A DNA stretch of 64,000 nucleotides from Roseateles noduli (GTDB taxonomy: Bacteria > Pseudomonadota > Gammaproteobacteria > Burkholderiales > Burkholderiaceae_C), in the NCBI GenBank assembly GCA_002205125.1, contig NIOE01000013.1, positions 1 to 64,000 on the forward strand. Direction: 5' to 3'. Position numbers and translations under genes: made by a program. Below the pieces are notes generated by a model. The model saw only the letters and a list, made by a program, of their open reading frames with translations, did not search any database and was not told the origin of the DNA. This document shows positions 26,323 to 34,587 of the stretch, piece after piece. How positions within the stretch are numbered: the stretch's first letter is position 1; each line of letters opens with the position of its first letter.

Positions 26323-27116
26323 GCACCTCGATCCACGTGGGCATAGGCGGCTGGAACTTCGAGCCTTGGCGCGAGACCTTCTATCCCAAGGACCTGCCCG
26401 CCTCGCGCGAGCTGGAATACGCCAGCCGCCAGCTGAGCGCCATCGAGGTCAACGGCACCTACTACTCGACCTTCAAGCCCGCCACCTTCGCCAAGTGGCG
26501 CGACACCGCGCCCGAGGGCTTCGTGTTCTCGCTCAAGGCCAACCGCTTCGCGACCAACCGGCGCGTGCTAGCCGAGGCCGGCGAATCGGTGACCCGCTTC
26601 ATCGACAGCGGCGTCGCGGAGCTGGGCCCCAAGCTCGGGCCCATCGTGTGGCAGTTCGCGACGACCAAGCGGTTCGACCCGGTCGACTTCGGCGCCTTCC
26701 TGAAGCTGCTGCCCAAGGAATCCGCCGGCGTGCCGCTGCGGCATGCGCTCGACGTCCGGCATGAGAGCTTCCGCTCGCCGGAGTTCCTGGCGATGGCGCG
26801 CGAGCACGGCGCGGGCGTCGTGTTCACCGAGTCCGACGACTATCCGCCCATCCCCGACCTCACCGCCGACTTCGTCTACACGCGGGTGATGCGCACGCGC
26901 TCGGAGCTGGTGACCGGGGTGACGGAGGAGGAACTCGACGGTCTCGCGGCGAGCGCGTCGCGCTGGGAGTCCGGCGGCCAGCCCGACCGGCTGCCGCTGG
27001 TCGAGGCCGACCGCGCGCCGCCCAAGCGCGCACGCGACGTGTTCGTGTTCTTCATCAGCGGCGCCAAGGAGCGCGCGCCCGCCGCCGCGATGGCGCTGAT
27101 CGAGCGGCTGTCCTGA
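26319..27116 (+). CDS. DUF72 domain-containing protein
   Basis: A 265-residue YecE/DUF72 protein with a TIM-barrel-like fold. Seen: HVGIGGWNFEPWRETFYP, EVNGTYYSTFKPATFAKW, FVFSLKANRFATN, HALDVRHESF. The biochemical role of DUF72 proteins is unknown. It starts within the stop codon of the ArsR-type gene. Confidence 0.93.
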   Translation: MSTSIHVGIGGWNFEPWRETFYPKDLPASRELEYASRQLSAIEVNGTYYSTFKPATFAKWRDTAPEGFVFSLKANRFATNRRVLAEAGESVTRFIDSGVAELGPKLGPIVWQFATTKRFDPVDFGAFLKLLPKESAGVPLRHALDVRHESFRSPEFLAMAREHGAGVVFTESDDYPPIPDLTADFVYTRVMRTRSELVTGVTEEELDGLAASASRWESGGQPDRLPLVEADRAPPKRARDVFVFFISGAKERAPAAAMALIERLS

Positions 27117-27214
27117 GTCGTGAGGCAGCGGGCGCATCGGCGTCCGCTGTCAACTGCGCGGCAGCGCGACGCCGGCGGGGCGCCTAGAGTCGGCGCTCAC
27201 CCGGGAGGTTCCGC

Positions 27215-29071
27215 ATGCCGTCGCTCGTTGCTCCGTTGTCCGCCACCGTCCAGCAATGGCTCGTCGCCGTCGGGGACGTCGTGCGACGCGGCCAGCCCGT
27301 CGTCCGCCTCGAGGCGATGAAGATGGAGCATGAGCTCCCGGCGCCGGCCGATGGTCGCATCGAGGAGCTGTTCGCCGCCGAGGGCGAACTGGTGCGGGAG
27401 GGCGATGCGTTGATGGCATGGCATGTCGCCGGTTCTTCCGCGCAGGCGGCATCGCCAGCCCCCACCTCATCGGCAGACCGGTCGGGCCGAAACGTCGCTC
27501 TCGACGAATCGTCGAGGACGGGCGAGCGCGCCGACATTCGCGCCTGGCGCGAGCGTCACGCCCTGTTGGCCGACGACGCCCGGCCCGACGCCATCGCGAA
27601 GCGGCATGCGCAGGGCCAGCGCACCGCGCGCGAGAACGTCGATGCCGTCTGCGATCCCGGCAGCTTCACCGAATACGGCGCGCTCGCGGTCGCCGCGCAG
27701 GCCGCGCGCCGTCCCGTCGAGGAACTGCGCGCCCAGACCCCGGCCGACGGTGTCGTGACGGGCGTGGCGCGATTGCACGGCCGGCAGATCGCCGTGATGG
27801 CCTACGACGCCACCGTGCTCGCCGGCACGCAGGGCTTCCGCGGTCACCAGAAGACCGATCGCGTGCTCGAACTCGCCGAGCGCCGCAAGCTGCCCTTCGT
27901 GCTGTTCGCCGAGGGAGGCGGAGGTCGACCCGGAGACACCGACATGCCGGTCGTTGCCGGCCTGCATGTCGCGACCTTCGCCCGCCTGGCGGCGCTCGCC
28001 GGACAGGTGCCGACGATCGGCGTCGCGGCCGGCCGCTGCTTCGCGGGCAACGCCGCGCTGCTGGCCTGCTGCGATCTGGTCGTCGCCACGCGCGACAGCA
28101 ACATCGGCCTCGGCGGCCCCGCGATGATCGAAGGCGGGGGTCTCGGGCGCTTCGAGCCCGAGCAGATCGGCCCCGCGCCGGAACTCGCGCGGGCCGGTGT
28201 CGTGGACGTGCTGGCCGACGACGAACAGCACGCCGCCGCCCGCGTGCGCGCCTTGATGGGCTGGATGTGCCGCATGCCTGCGGTCGCTGCGCGCGACGAG
28301 TCCGACGAGCCCGACCAGGCGGCGCTCGACCACGCGATTCCGGAGGTCCGTCAGCGCGCCTATCCGGTGCGCGAGATCCTCGGTCGGCTCTTCGACACCG
28401 GCTCGCTGATCGAGCTGGGACGCGGCAGCGGCGACAGCGTGATCACCGCGGCCGCTTCCCTGAAAGGCCAGGCGGTGGCCGTCGTGGCGAGCGATTGCGC
28501 CGTGCTCGGCGGAGCCGTCGACGGCTCGGCCTCGCGCAAGCTGGCGCGCTTCTGGCGGCTGTGCGAACGTCTCGGCCTGCCGGTCGTCAGCCTGATCGAC
28601 AGCCCGGGCTTCATGGTCGGCCCGGAGGCCGAATCCACCGGGCAACTGCGCGAGGCCGGCGAACTGTTCCGCGCCGCCGCGTCGCTGACGGTGCCGCTGG
28701 TGGCCGTGGTGATGCGGCGTGCGTTCGGCCTGGGCGCGATGGCGCTGGCCGGCGGCAGCCTGCATCGCCCGATCGGATGCGCCTCGTGGCCGAGCGGCGA
28801 ATTCGGCGCCATGGGTCTGGAAGGCGCGGTGCGGCTCGGCTACCGCAAGGAACTGGCCGCCGTGCCCGACGGGCCCGAGCGCCAGGCCTTGTTCGAACGC
28901 CTGCTCGCCGCGCAGGTGGCGCGCGGCCAGGCGCTGGCGATCGGCGAGACGCTGGAGATCGACGCCGTCATCGCGCCGCGCCAGACGCGCGACTGGATCG
29001 CCGCGCTGATCGGAGACGTCGCTCCGACGCCGTTCCAACAAGGGCCTGACGCGAGTCGGACGCCTTTGTAA
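27215..29071 (+). CDS. Biotinyl-domain/carboxyltransferase fusion (acyl-CoA carboxylase)
   Basis: A 618-residue fusion. Residues 1-75 are a biotin carboxyl carrier domain with the biotinylation motif EAMKMEHE (Lys 36). Residues about 110-610 are an acyl-CoA carboxyltransferase of the propionyl/methylcrotonyl-CoA type, with both crotonase-like halves (GGGGRPGDTD, GRCFAGNAALLACCD; then DSPGFMVGPEAE, MRRAFGLGAMALAGG). A biotin carboxylase subunit is needed for activity and is not within the window. The acyl substrate cannot be told. RBS GGGAGG precedes ATG 27215. Confidence 0.87.
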   Translation: MPSLVAPLSATVQQWLVAVGDVVRRGQPVVRLEAMKMEHELPAPADGRIEELFAAEGELVREGDALMAWHVAGSSAQAASPAPTSSADRSGRNVALDESSRTGERADIRAWRERHALLADDARPDAIAKRHAQGQRTARENVDAVCDPGSFTEYGALAVAAQAARRPVEELRAQTPADGVVTGVARLHGRQIAVMAYDATVLAGTQGFRGHQKTDRVLELAERRKLPFVLFAEGGGGRPGDTDMPVVAGLHVATFARLAALAGQVPTIGVAAGRCFAGNAALLACCDLVVATRDSNIGLGGPAMIEGGGLGRFEPEQIGPAPELARAGVVDVLADDEQHAAARVRALMGWMCRMPAVAARDESDEPDQAALDHAIPEVRQRAYPVREILGRLFDTGSLIELGRGSGDSVITAAASLKGQAVAVVASDCAVLGGAVDGSASRKLARFWRLCERLGLPVVSLIDSPGFMVGPEAESTGQLREAGELFRAAASLTVPLVAVVMRRAFGLGAMALAGGSLHRPIGCASWPSGEFGAMGLEGAVRLGYRKELAAVPDGPERQALFERLLAAQVARGQALAIGETLEIDAVIAPRQTRDWIAALIGDVAPTPFQQGPDASRTPL

Positions 29072-29131
29072 CGAACAACGCCCGCGATGTAGGGGGGCGC
29101 TCGGGGGCCTCGATCACTACACTCCTGCGTC

Positions 29132-30328
29132 ATGGCGTCCATCCACATCCCTACGCTGATGTTGGCGCTGCTGAGCGGTTTCGCGATGCTCGGCGTGCAG
29201 CTGTGGGCGGCGCAACGCAGCCACCTGCACTACCTGGACCTCGGCGTGTGGACCTGGGGGTCGTGGACGCTGCTGCTGGGCTTCGTGGGGCTGGCGTCGC
29301 GGATGGTGCTGCCGGTCTGGATCTCCGCGCTGCTCGGCAACGGGCTGATTGCCCTGGGCATCGTGTTCTACAACGAGGCGATCCACCGCCACGTGCTGGG
29401 TCGTTCGCTGCCGCGCTGGATGTGGTGGGGCGGCCCCGCGGTCGCCTGGGCGCTGACCGCCTGGATGCTGGCCTGGCCGCTGGCGCTGCGCACCAGCGCC
29501 ATCTCGCTGGTCTTCGCGGTGCTGCTGCTGCCGGCGATCTTCGTGCTGCTGGGGCCGGGATGGCGCGGCGAGGCCTCGCTGCGCGCCGTCGGCGTCACGC
29601 TGGTGGCCGCCGCGGCCAGCCTGATGCTGCGCAGCGTGCATGCGCTGACCAATCCCGACGAGTACCTCGACCTGATGCAGGGCAGCCTTGGCCAGGGCCT
29701 GACCTTCCTGTTCAGCTTCATCTGCCTGATCGGCGCGGGCTTCGGCTTCGTGCTCGCCAACTTCGAGCGCATCGCGCGGCGCATGGAGGAGGTCGCCTCG
29801 ACCGACGGGCTCACCGGTTGCCTGAACCGCATGACCGCCGACGCATTGCTGCGGCACGAGCTGGAGCGCGGCCGGCGCGAGGGCACGCCGCTGGCCTTTG
29901 TGCTGCTGGACCTGGACCATTTCAAGGACGTCAACGACTGCCACGGGCATCACGCCGGGGACGACGCGCTGCGCGCCTTCGCGGCCGAGGTGCGGGCGCG
30001 GCTGCGCGCCTCGGACGTCGTGGGCCGCTGGGGCGGCGAGGAATTCGGACTGGTGCTGCCGGCCACTGACGGCTCGGGCGCGAGGAGCCTGGTCGAGCAG
30101 ATCCGGGAGGCGGTGGCGATGCTGCAGCTGTGCGACGGCGACGGCCGCGCCTTCACGCTGACGGTGTCCGCCGGCATCGCGGTGGCGGAGCCCGGCGGCC
30201 AGTTGAGCGCCGACCAGCTGTTCATGCGCGCCGACCGCGCGCTCTATCGCGCCAAGGACGGCGGCCGCAACAACGTGCAGGTGCACGACAGCAACTGGGA
30301 GCTGGGGACGGAGTCACCCGTCGCGTGA
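29132..30328 (+). CDS. Diguanylate cyclase (membrane GGDEF protein)
   Basis: A 398-residue protein with about six to seven membrane helices (5-210) and a complete GGDEF domain (about 220-385). The active site GGEEF (301-305) is intact and the inhibitory RxxD (RASD 292-295) is at the correct spacing. LDLDHFKDVNDCHGHHAGD is canonical. It should make cyclic-di-GMP with product inhibition. The input signal is unknown. It contrasts with the degenerate GGDEF protein at 15494-16675. Confidence 0.93.
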   Translation: MASIHIPTLMLALLSGFAMLGVQLWAAQRSHLHYLDLGVWTWGSWTLLLGFVGLASRMVLPVWISALLGNGLIALGIVFYNEAIHRHVLGRSLPRWMWWGGPAVAWALTAWMLAWPLALRTSAISLVFAVLLLPAIFVLLGPGWRGEASLRAVGVTLVAAAASLMLRSVHALTNPDEYLDLMQGSLGQGLTFLFSFICLIGAGFGFVLANFERIARRMEEVASTDGLTGCLNRMTADALLRHELERGRREGTPLAFVLLDLDHFKDVNDCHGHHAGDDALRAFAAEVRARLRASDVVGRWGGEEFGLVLPATDGSGARSLVEQIREAVAMLQLCDGDGRAFTLTVSAGIAVAEPGGQLSADQLFMRADRALYRAKDGGRNNVQVHDSNWELGTESPVA

Positions 30329-30486
30329 GCCCCGTCGCCTGAGCCCTGTTGACGCTGCGGATGCGCCTCGGCAGTGCTCTGATTTCCGATTCGATGTAGG
30401 CGTCGACGCGGGCATCGAGGGTCGGCATGGTCCGGCCGGCGTCGCGCGTCGGAGGCTGCGCGACCATCGTGGTCTATGCTCGGCCC

Positions 30487-31602
30487 ATGCATGTGAAGCG
30501 CTCCAACTCCTTCTTCGCCCGCCTGCCGGCGGCCCTCCCGATCTGGTCGCTCGCCGCGCCGCTGGCCGCGATCCTCGCGCTGGTGGGTCTCACGGCCGGC
30601 GCCAATTCGACGCTGGTGCTGGGCGTGGTGAGCGTGCTGCTGATCGCCGCGGTGCTGGCGGCGGTGCATCACGCCGAGGTCGTTGCGCATCGCGTGGGCG
30701 AACCCTACGGCTCGCTGGTGCTGGCGGTGGCGGTGACCATCATCGAGGTGGCGCTGATCGTGTCGCTGATGCTGGCCGGCGGCGAGTCGACCAACGCGCT
30801 GGCGCGGGACACGGTGTTCTCCGCGATCATGATCGTGTGCAACGGCGTGCTGGGGCTGTGCATCCTGGTCGGCGGCTGGAAGCATCAGGAACTGGCCTTC
30901 CGCGTCGAGGGCACGAGCCCGACCCTGGCGGTGCTGGCCGCGCTGTCGGTGCTGACGCTGGTGCTGCCCGCGTTCACGACGAGTTCGGTCGGACCGACCT
31001 TCACCACCACGCAGCTGCTGTTCGCGGGCGGCGTGTCGCTGGTGCTCTACGGCGCCTTCGTGTTCGTGCAGGCGGTGCGGCACCGCGACTACTTCCTGCC
31101 GGTAACCGGCGTCGACGACCAGGACGCGCACGCGGCCCCGCCGAGCTGGCGCGTGGCCGGCACCAGCCTGGCGCTGCTGCTGGTGTGCCTGGTCGGCGTG
31201 GTCGGCCTGGCCAAGCTGCTGGCACCGACGATCGAGCGCGGCGTGCAGGCGATCGGCGCGCCGCCGTCGCTGGTGGGCGTGATCGTGGCGATGCTGGTGC
31301 TGCTGCCGGAGACGGTGGCGGCGGTGCGCGCGGCGCTGCACAACCGGCTGCAGACCAGCCTGAATCTTGCGCTGGGCTCGGGCCTGGCGAGCATCGGCCT
31401 GACGATCCCGACAGTGGCGGTGCTCTCGCCGTTGTTCCCGCACTCGCTGGTGCTGGGGCTGACGCCGCTGAGCATGGTGCTGCTGTTCCTGACCTTCATC
31501 GTCGGCGGCCTGACGCTGGGCGGCGGCCGCGCGACGGTGCTGCAGGGGGCGGTGCACATGGTGGTGTTCGTCGTGTTCCTGTTCCTGGCGGTGTTCCCGT
31601 GA
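30487..31602 (+). CDS. chaA: Calcium/proton antiporter
   Basis: A 371-residue, about eleven-helix cation exchanger of the CaCA superfamily (ChaA type), which exports Ca2+ (and Na+/K+ in Escherichia coli) for H+. The two alpha-repeat motifs are visible: VAVTIIEVALIVSLMLAGG and MLVLLPETVAAVRAALHNRLQTSLN with GSGLASIGLTIP. ATG 30487 opens the conserved part. It is closed by a strong palindromic hairpin shared with the facing Mop gene. Confidence 0.92.
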   Translation: MHVKRSNSFFARLPAALPIWSLAAPLAAILALVGLTAGANSTLVLGVVSVLLIAAVLAAVHHAEVVAHRVGEPYGSLVLAVAVTIIEVALIVSLMLAGGESTNALARDTVFSAIMIVCNGVLGLCILVGGWKHQELAFRVEGTSPTLAVLAALSVLTLVLPAFTTSSVGPTFTTTQLLFAGGVSLVLYGAFVFVQAVRHRDYFLPVTGVDDQDAHAAPPSWRVAGTSLALLLVCLVGVVGLAKLLAPTIERGVQAIGAPPSLVGVIVAMLVLLPETVAAVRAALHNRLQTSLNLALGSGLASIGLTIPTVAVLSPLFPHSLVLGLTPLSMVLLFLTFIVGGLTLGGGRATVLQGAVHMVVFVVFLFLAVFP

Positions 31603-31655
31603 GGGCCTCGATGCCGTGAGGCGCTGCCGCCTCGCGCGGCACGACGGAATGACAA

Positions 31656-31675
31656 GAGCCGCCCGCGGGCGGCTC
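31656..31675. terminator. Bidirectional hairpin between chaA and the Mop gene
   Basis: GAGCCGCCCGCGGGCGGCTC is a perfect 20-base palindrome, extended by GACA/TGTC, between two convergent genes. T-rich TGTCGTTGG follows on the plus side. It is likely a shared terminator. Confidence 0.75.
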
Positions 31676-31698
31676 TGTCGTTGGGGGTCTGAGGGCGA

Positions 31699-32127
31699 TC
31701 AGTCGTTGACGCCGACGATGACGCTGGAGGCCTTGAAGATCGCGGTCGCTTCGGCGCCGGCCGTGAGGGCCAGACCGGTCGCGCTGTCGTTGGTGACGAC
31801 GGCAACCAGCGCCTGACCGCCTGGGAGTTCCAGCACGACTTCGCTGTTGACGGCGCCGGTCGCCACGGACCGCACGCGACCCTGGAACTGGTTGCGCGCG
31901 GAGAAGCGCGCGTTGCCGACGTCGGTCAGCAGCACGACCGACGGCGCCTTCACCAGCGCGAAGGCGCTGCGGCCGAGCTTCAGACCGAGCTCGTTGCGGC
32001 TCTCGCGCGTGACGGTCGCGACCACGCGCAGGCCGGAGGCGGTTTCGATCTCGATCTCGTCGTTGATGCTGCCGTCGCGGATGGCGGCGACGGTGCCTTC
32101 GAAGAAGTTGCGGGCGCTGGCTTTCAT
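31699..32127 (-). CDS. Molbindin-like double TOBE (Mop) protein
   Basis: A 142-residue protein made of two tandem Mop/TOBE domains (about 3-68 and 73-140; first SARNFFEGTVAAIRDGSINDE, second SARNQFQGRVRSVATGAVNSE). Such proteins bind molybdate or tungstate and store or buffer it in the cytoplasm. ATG 32127 follows GGAG. It is the last gene of a three-gene molybdenum unit (SUOX-like protein, NifQ, this protein), 4 bases after nifQ. Confidence 0.9.
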   Translation of the reverse strand: MKASARNFFEGTVAAIRDGSINDEIEIETASGLRVVATVTRESRNELGLKLGRSAFALVKAPSVVLLTDVGNARFSARNQFQGRVRSVATGAVNSEVVLELPGGQALVAVVTNDSATGLALTAGAEATAIFKASSVIVGVND

Positions 32128-32131
32128 GGGG

Positions 32132-32692
32132 TCAATCTCCGAGGACGATGTGCGGGTGAAGGGTGATCGCCGCAGGTGTCGTCGTCGGAGCGGGCGTGGA
32201 CGCCGCAGCCTGATCGACGCCCATGCAGACGGCGAAGTCGCCGCAATCATCGCACTTGGGCGGACGCAGGCCGGGGCGGCCGAGCGCCTCGCCCAGGCTC
32301 AGGAACAGATGGCGTTTCCAGCGCAGGTTCCGCACGTTGCTGTCGTGGAGGGTGGGGAAGGCCAGCCGCATCAACCGCGAGACCTGCGGGCGCTCCTGGA
32401 GCCCGAGGTCCTGCCACAGGTGGTGGCTGCTCATGCAGGCGCTGGCGAGCCAGCCTGACAGCCGCGCATGCGACGAGTCCTTGGCGGCGCGGTGCGCCAG
32501 CAGGAAACGGTAGAGCGGTCCCGTCAGCGCGGCGGGGTCCGGGGCGTTCGGCGGAAAGTCGCCGGCGTCGGTGCGCGACTGGACGTGGTGGCCGACGGTG
32601 GCGAACAGCGTCCGGTCCGCCTCGTCCCACGGGCGAGGCGCCTCGGACAGCAGCCGCGTCAGAGCGGCTTGATCTCGATCTTGCTCAGCCAT
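32132..32692 (-). CDS. NifQ-like molybdenum protein
   Basis: A 186-residue member of the NifQ family, whose founding member supplies molybdenum for the nitrogenase cofactor. The C-terminal metal motif reads PPKCDDCGDFAVCMG (Cys 147, 150, 156); NifQ proteins usually have a fourth Cys five residues before the first, replaced here by Leu 142. SNVRNLRWKRHLFLSLGEALG is typical. No nif genes are near, so a general Mo-handling role with the neighbouring molybdoenzyme and Mop protein is likely. Its start overlaps the SUOX-like gene by 34 bases. Confidence 0.83.
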   Translation of the reverse strand: MAEQDRDQAALTRLLSEAPRPWDEADRTLFATVGHHVQSRTDAGDFPPNAPDPAALTGPLYRFLLAHRAAKDSSHARLSGWLASACMSSHHLWQDLGLQERPQVSRLMRLAFPTLHDSNVRNLRWKRHLFLSLGEALGRPGLRPPKCDDCGDFAVCMGVDQAAASTPAPTTTPAAITLHPHIVLGD

Positions 32693-33195
32693 TTGACGTG
32701 CCGTGGCCCGCTGCGGAGGTCGCGACCGGAGACGAGCGCGATGCGGCCTTCGCCGTCGTCGAGCGGTTGTCCGTCGCGTTCGAAGATCACCAGCACGCCG
32801 GCGCCGACGTCGGTGTTGGTCAGTTCCGGCCAGGAGAAGGCGACCTTGTAGCCGTCGCTGGCGGTCGCGAGCACGGCCATGTACTTCCACTCATGGCGGT
32901 CCTTGCTGACGACGCCGGCCTTCTCCAGCAGGGCGGCCAGACGCACGCCGCGCACGGTGGTGGACTGCTCGCGCCCGTCGACCTCCTTCTTGAGCGTGAA
33001 GATCCCGATCTGGTCGGCGGGGAAGGCGCGCAGGTCGTCGACGGTGAGCGTCAGCGGCGCGCGCACGGCGCCGCCGACCTGGAGCTTCTCGGTCACGGAG
33101 CCGGCGGCCCAGACCGCCGACGCCATCGAGGACATCAGCGTGAAGGCCACGACGGCCGCCAGCGCGGCGCGACGGGTGGAAAGACGGATCGACAT
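32659..33195 (-). CDS. Exported molybdopterin-binding oxidoreductase-like protein
   Basis: A 178-residue protein with a signal peptide (1-31, ending SAVWAAG) and a single oxidoreductase-molybdopterin (SUOX-fold) domain: LTLTVDDLRAFPADQIG, TTVRGVRLAALLEKAG, ASDGYKVAFSWPEL, RDLRSGPRHVKWLSKIEI. It has no Cys at all, so the usual thiolate ligand of Mo is missing; it belongs to the small single-domain type of unknown reaction. ATG 33195 follows CAGGAGC. A hairpin and an AT-rich promoter lie directly upstream. It leads the Mo operon. Confidence 0.8.
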   Translation of the reverse strand: MSIRLSTRRAALAAVVAFTLMSSMASAVWAAGSVTEKLQVGGAVRAPLTLTVDDLRAFPADQIGIFTLKKEVDGREQSTTVRGVRLAALLEKAGVVSKDRHEWKYMAVLATASDGYKVAFSWPELTNTDVGAGVLVIFERDGQPLDDGEGRIALVSGRDLRSGPRHVKWLSKIEIKPL

Positions 33196-33210
33196 CGACG
33201 CTCCTGATCC

Positions 33211-33231
33211 CGACGCGCAGGCTGCGCGTCG
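33211..33231 (-). other. 5'-UTR hairpin of the molybdenum operon
   Basis: CGACGCGCA (33211-33219) pairs perfectly with TGCGCGTCG (33223-33231) across a 3-base loop, 15 bases before the start codon of the SUOX-like gene and immediately downstream of the predicted -10. It would sit at the very 5' end of the mRNA, which could stabilise it. Confidence 0.55.
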
Positions 33232-33238
33232 ATGGCGA

Positions 33239-33268
33239 AATATATCGCTGGATATGGCGGAGCTTGAA
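33239..33268 (-). promoter_or_regulatory. Promoter of the molybdenum operon, ModE-like half-site
   Basis: On the minus strand, -35 TTCAAG (33263-33268) and -10 TATATT (33239-33244) are 18 bases apart. The -10 lies in CGATATATTTCG, with CGCCATAT just upstream, reminiscent of the AT-rich half-sites of ModE operators. The match is partial and no modE gene is in the window. Confidence 0.4.
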
Positions 33269-33278
33269 GCCGTACCGA

Positions 33279-34562
33279 TCAACGATCCCAACCCGAGGCC
33301 TTCGCCCCGTACTCCCACATGAACGGCACGCCTGTCTCACCGAGCACGCGTCGCACGATCGCCGGATAGAGCCGTTCGGCCATCACATCGTTGGACAGCA
33401 GCACGACGCAGGCGCGGCGGCGTTCGACGCACACCATCGTGTTGCCGGTCTGATCGTCGTGGCCGCCCTTGAAGTAGCCGCGACCTTGCGGTCCGTCGAA
33501 GACGACGACGCCGAGTCCTGCAGCGAGATCCGTTCGCCGCTGCGATGCGGGCAGCTCGGGCTGCAGCGTCGGGAACTGCGAGGCCGTCGTGATCGGCGCC
33601 TGCGGACGAACCAATTCCGCGCGGCTGCGCGGAGAGAGTCCGTCTCCGCGAGCGAGCCCGGTCGCGAAGCGTGCGAAGTCGTCGATCGTCGTGTCCATCG
33701 AGCCTGCGGCGCGCACGCGGCTGCGGGGATCGTGGGGGACCCAGCGACGCGCCTCCGTCACGCCGTCCGCCAGATTCGCGGCGAAGTCCGCGCGCCACTT
33801 CATGGCGGTCATCGTCATTCCGAACCGGTCGAAGACGCGACGCTGCATCTCCTGGCCGAGGTCCAGCTTCAGCCGCCCCTGTTCGAGCACGAACTGCAGC
33901 AGGATCAAGCCCTCGCCGGAGTACGCGTAGCGGCTCCCGGGATCGAAGTGGAAGCGCAGCTTCCCGTCCGGTTCCAGGAACGCGAAGTTGCTGAAGCCGC
34001 CGCGGTGCGAGAGAAGCAGCCGCGGCGTCAGCGCCCGCCAACGCTCATCGCCGCGCAGATCGGGCCACGGGCCGTAGCGGGAATCCTTCGGATAGTCCGG
34101 CAACGGACGGTCCAGCAAGGTCGCGATCGAAGCGTCGAGATCCACCTTCCCTTCATCGACCAGTTGCATGACCGTGTAGGCGAAGACCGTCTTGGTGAGC
34201 GACGCGCCGTACATCACCGTGCCGGTCTGCAGCGCCTGGCCGTCCGCGTTGCGATGGCCGTAGGTGCGCACCGCGCGGATCTCACCGTCTTCGATCACCG
34301 CGATCGCCAGGCCTTTCACCTCGCCCGAGGTGATGGCCGCCCGGATCAGCGATTCCGCGCCCTCTGGGTCGGCCGCCGTCGCTGCAGCGATCGCCGGCGC
34401 GGTCGCAGATGCGTCCGTGGACGCAGTCGTCGTGGCCGATCTCTGCGCGCAACCGTTCAGCATCGCCATCGACACGATCAATGCACCCGACGTGAGGCGG
34501 GAGGTGAGCGCGACCAAGGATGCGGCAATGCCACGCGGGCTTTGGGATAACCTGTCTCTCAC
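33279..34562 (-). CDS. Beta-lactamase-fold serine hydrolase lipoprotein
   Basis: A 427-residue class C beta-lactamase/esterase-type serine hydrolase. SLTK (121-124) is the SxxK motif, YSG (214-216) the YxN-like motif, and KGGHDDQTG resembles the KTG region. The leader ends in a lipobox (SMAMLNGC, Cys 38). The start is a GTG at 34562, supported by GGAGGG eight bases upstream. Possible roles are esterase or D-aminopeptidase; lactamase activity is not implied. The divergent GST gene starts only 25 bases away. Confidence 0.83.
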   Translation of the reverse strand: MRDRLSQSPRGIAASLVALTSRLTSGALIVSMAMLNGCAQRSATTTASTDASATAPAIAAATAADPEGAESLIRAAITSGEVKGLAIAVIEDGEIRAVRTYGHRNADGQALQTGTVMYGASLTKTVFAYTVMQLVDEGKVDLDASIATLLDRPLPDYPKDSRYGPWPDLRGDERWRALTPRLLLSHRGGFSNFAFLEPDGKLRFHFDPGSRYAYSGEGLILLQFVLEQGRLKLDLGQEMQRRVFDRFGMTMTAMKWRADFAANLADGVTEARRWVPHDPRSRVRAAGSMDTTIDDFARFATGLARGDGLSPRSRAELVRPQAPITTASQFPTLQPELPASQRRTDLAAGLGVVVFDGPQGRGYFKGGHDDQTGNTMVCVERRRACVVLLSNDVMAERLYPAIVRRVLGETGVPFMWEYGAKASGWDR

Positions 34563-34587
34563 GGCAATCTCCCTCCAGGTGAATGAC

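Noticed and set aside
32132-32692. NifQ as evidence of nitrogen fixation
   Set aside because: No other nif gene is in the window, one metal Cys is missing, and the neighbours are general molybdenum proteins.
33279-34562. Antibiotic-resistance beta-lactamase
   Set aside because: Only the shared fold motifs (SxxK, YSG) are seen. Many esterases and peptidases of this fold do not hydrolyse beta-lactams.
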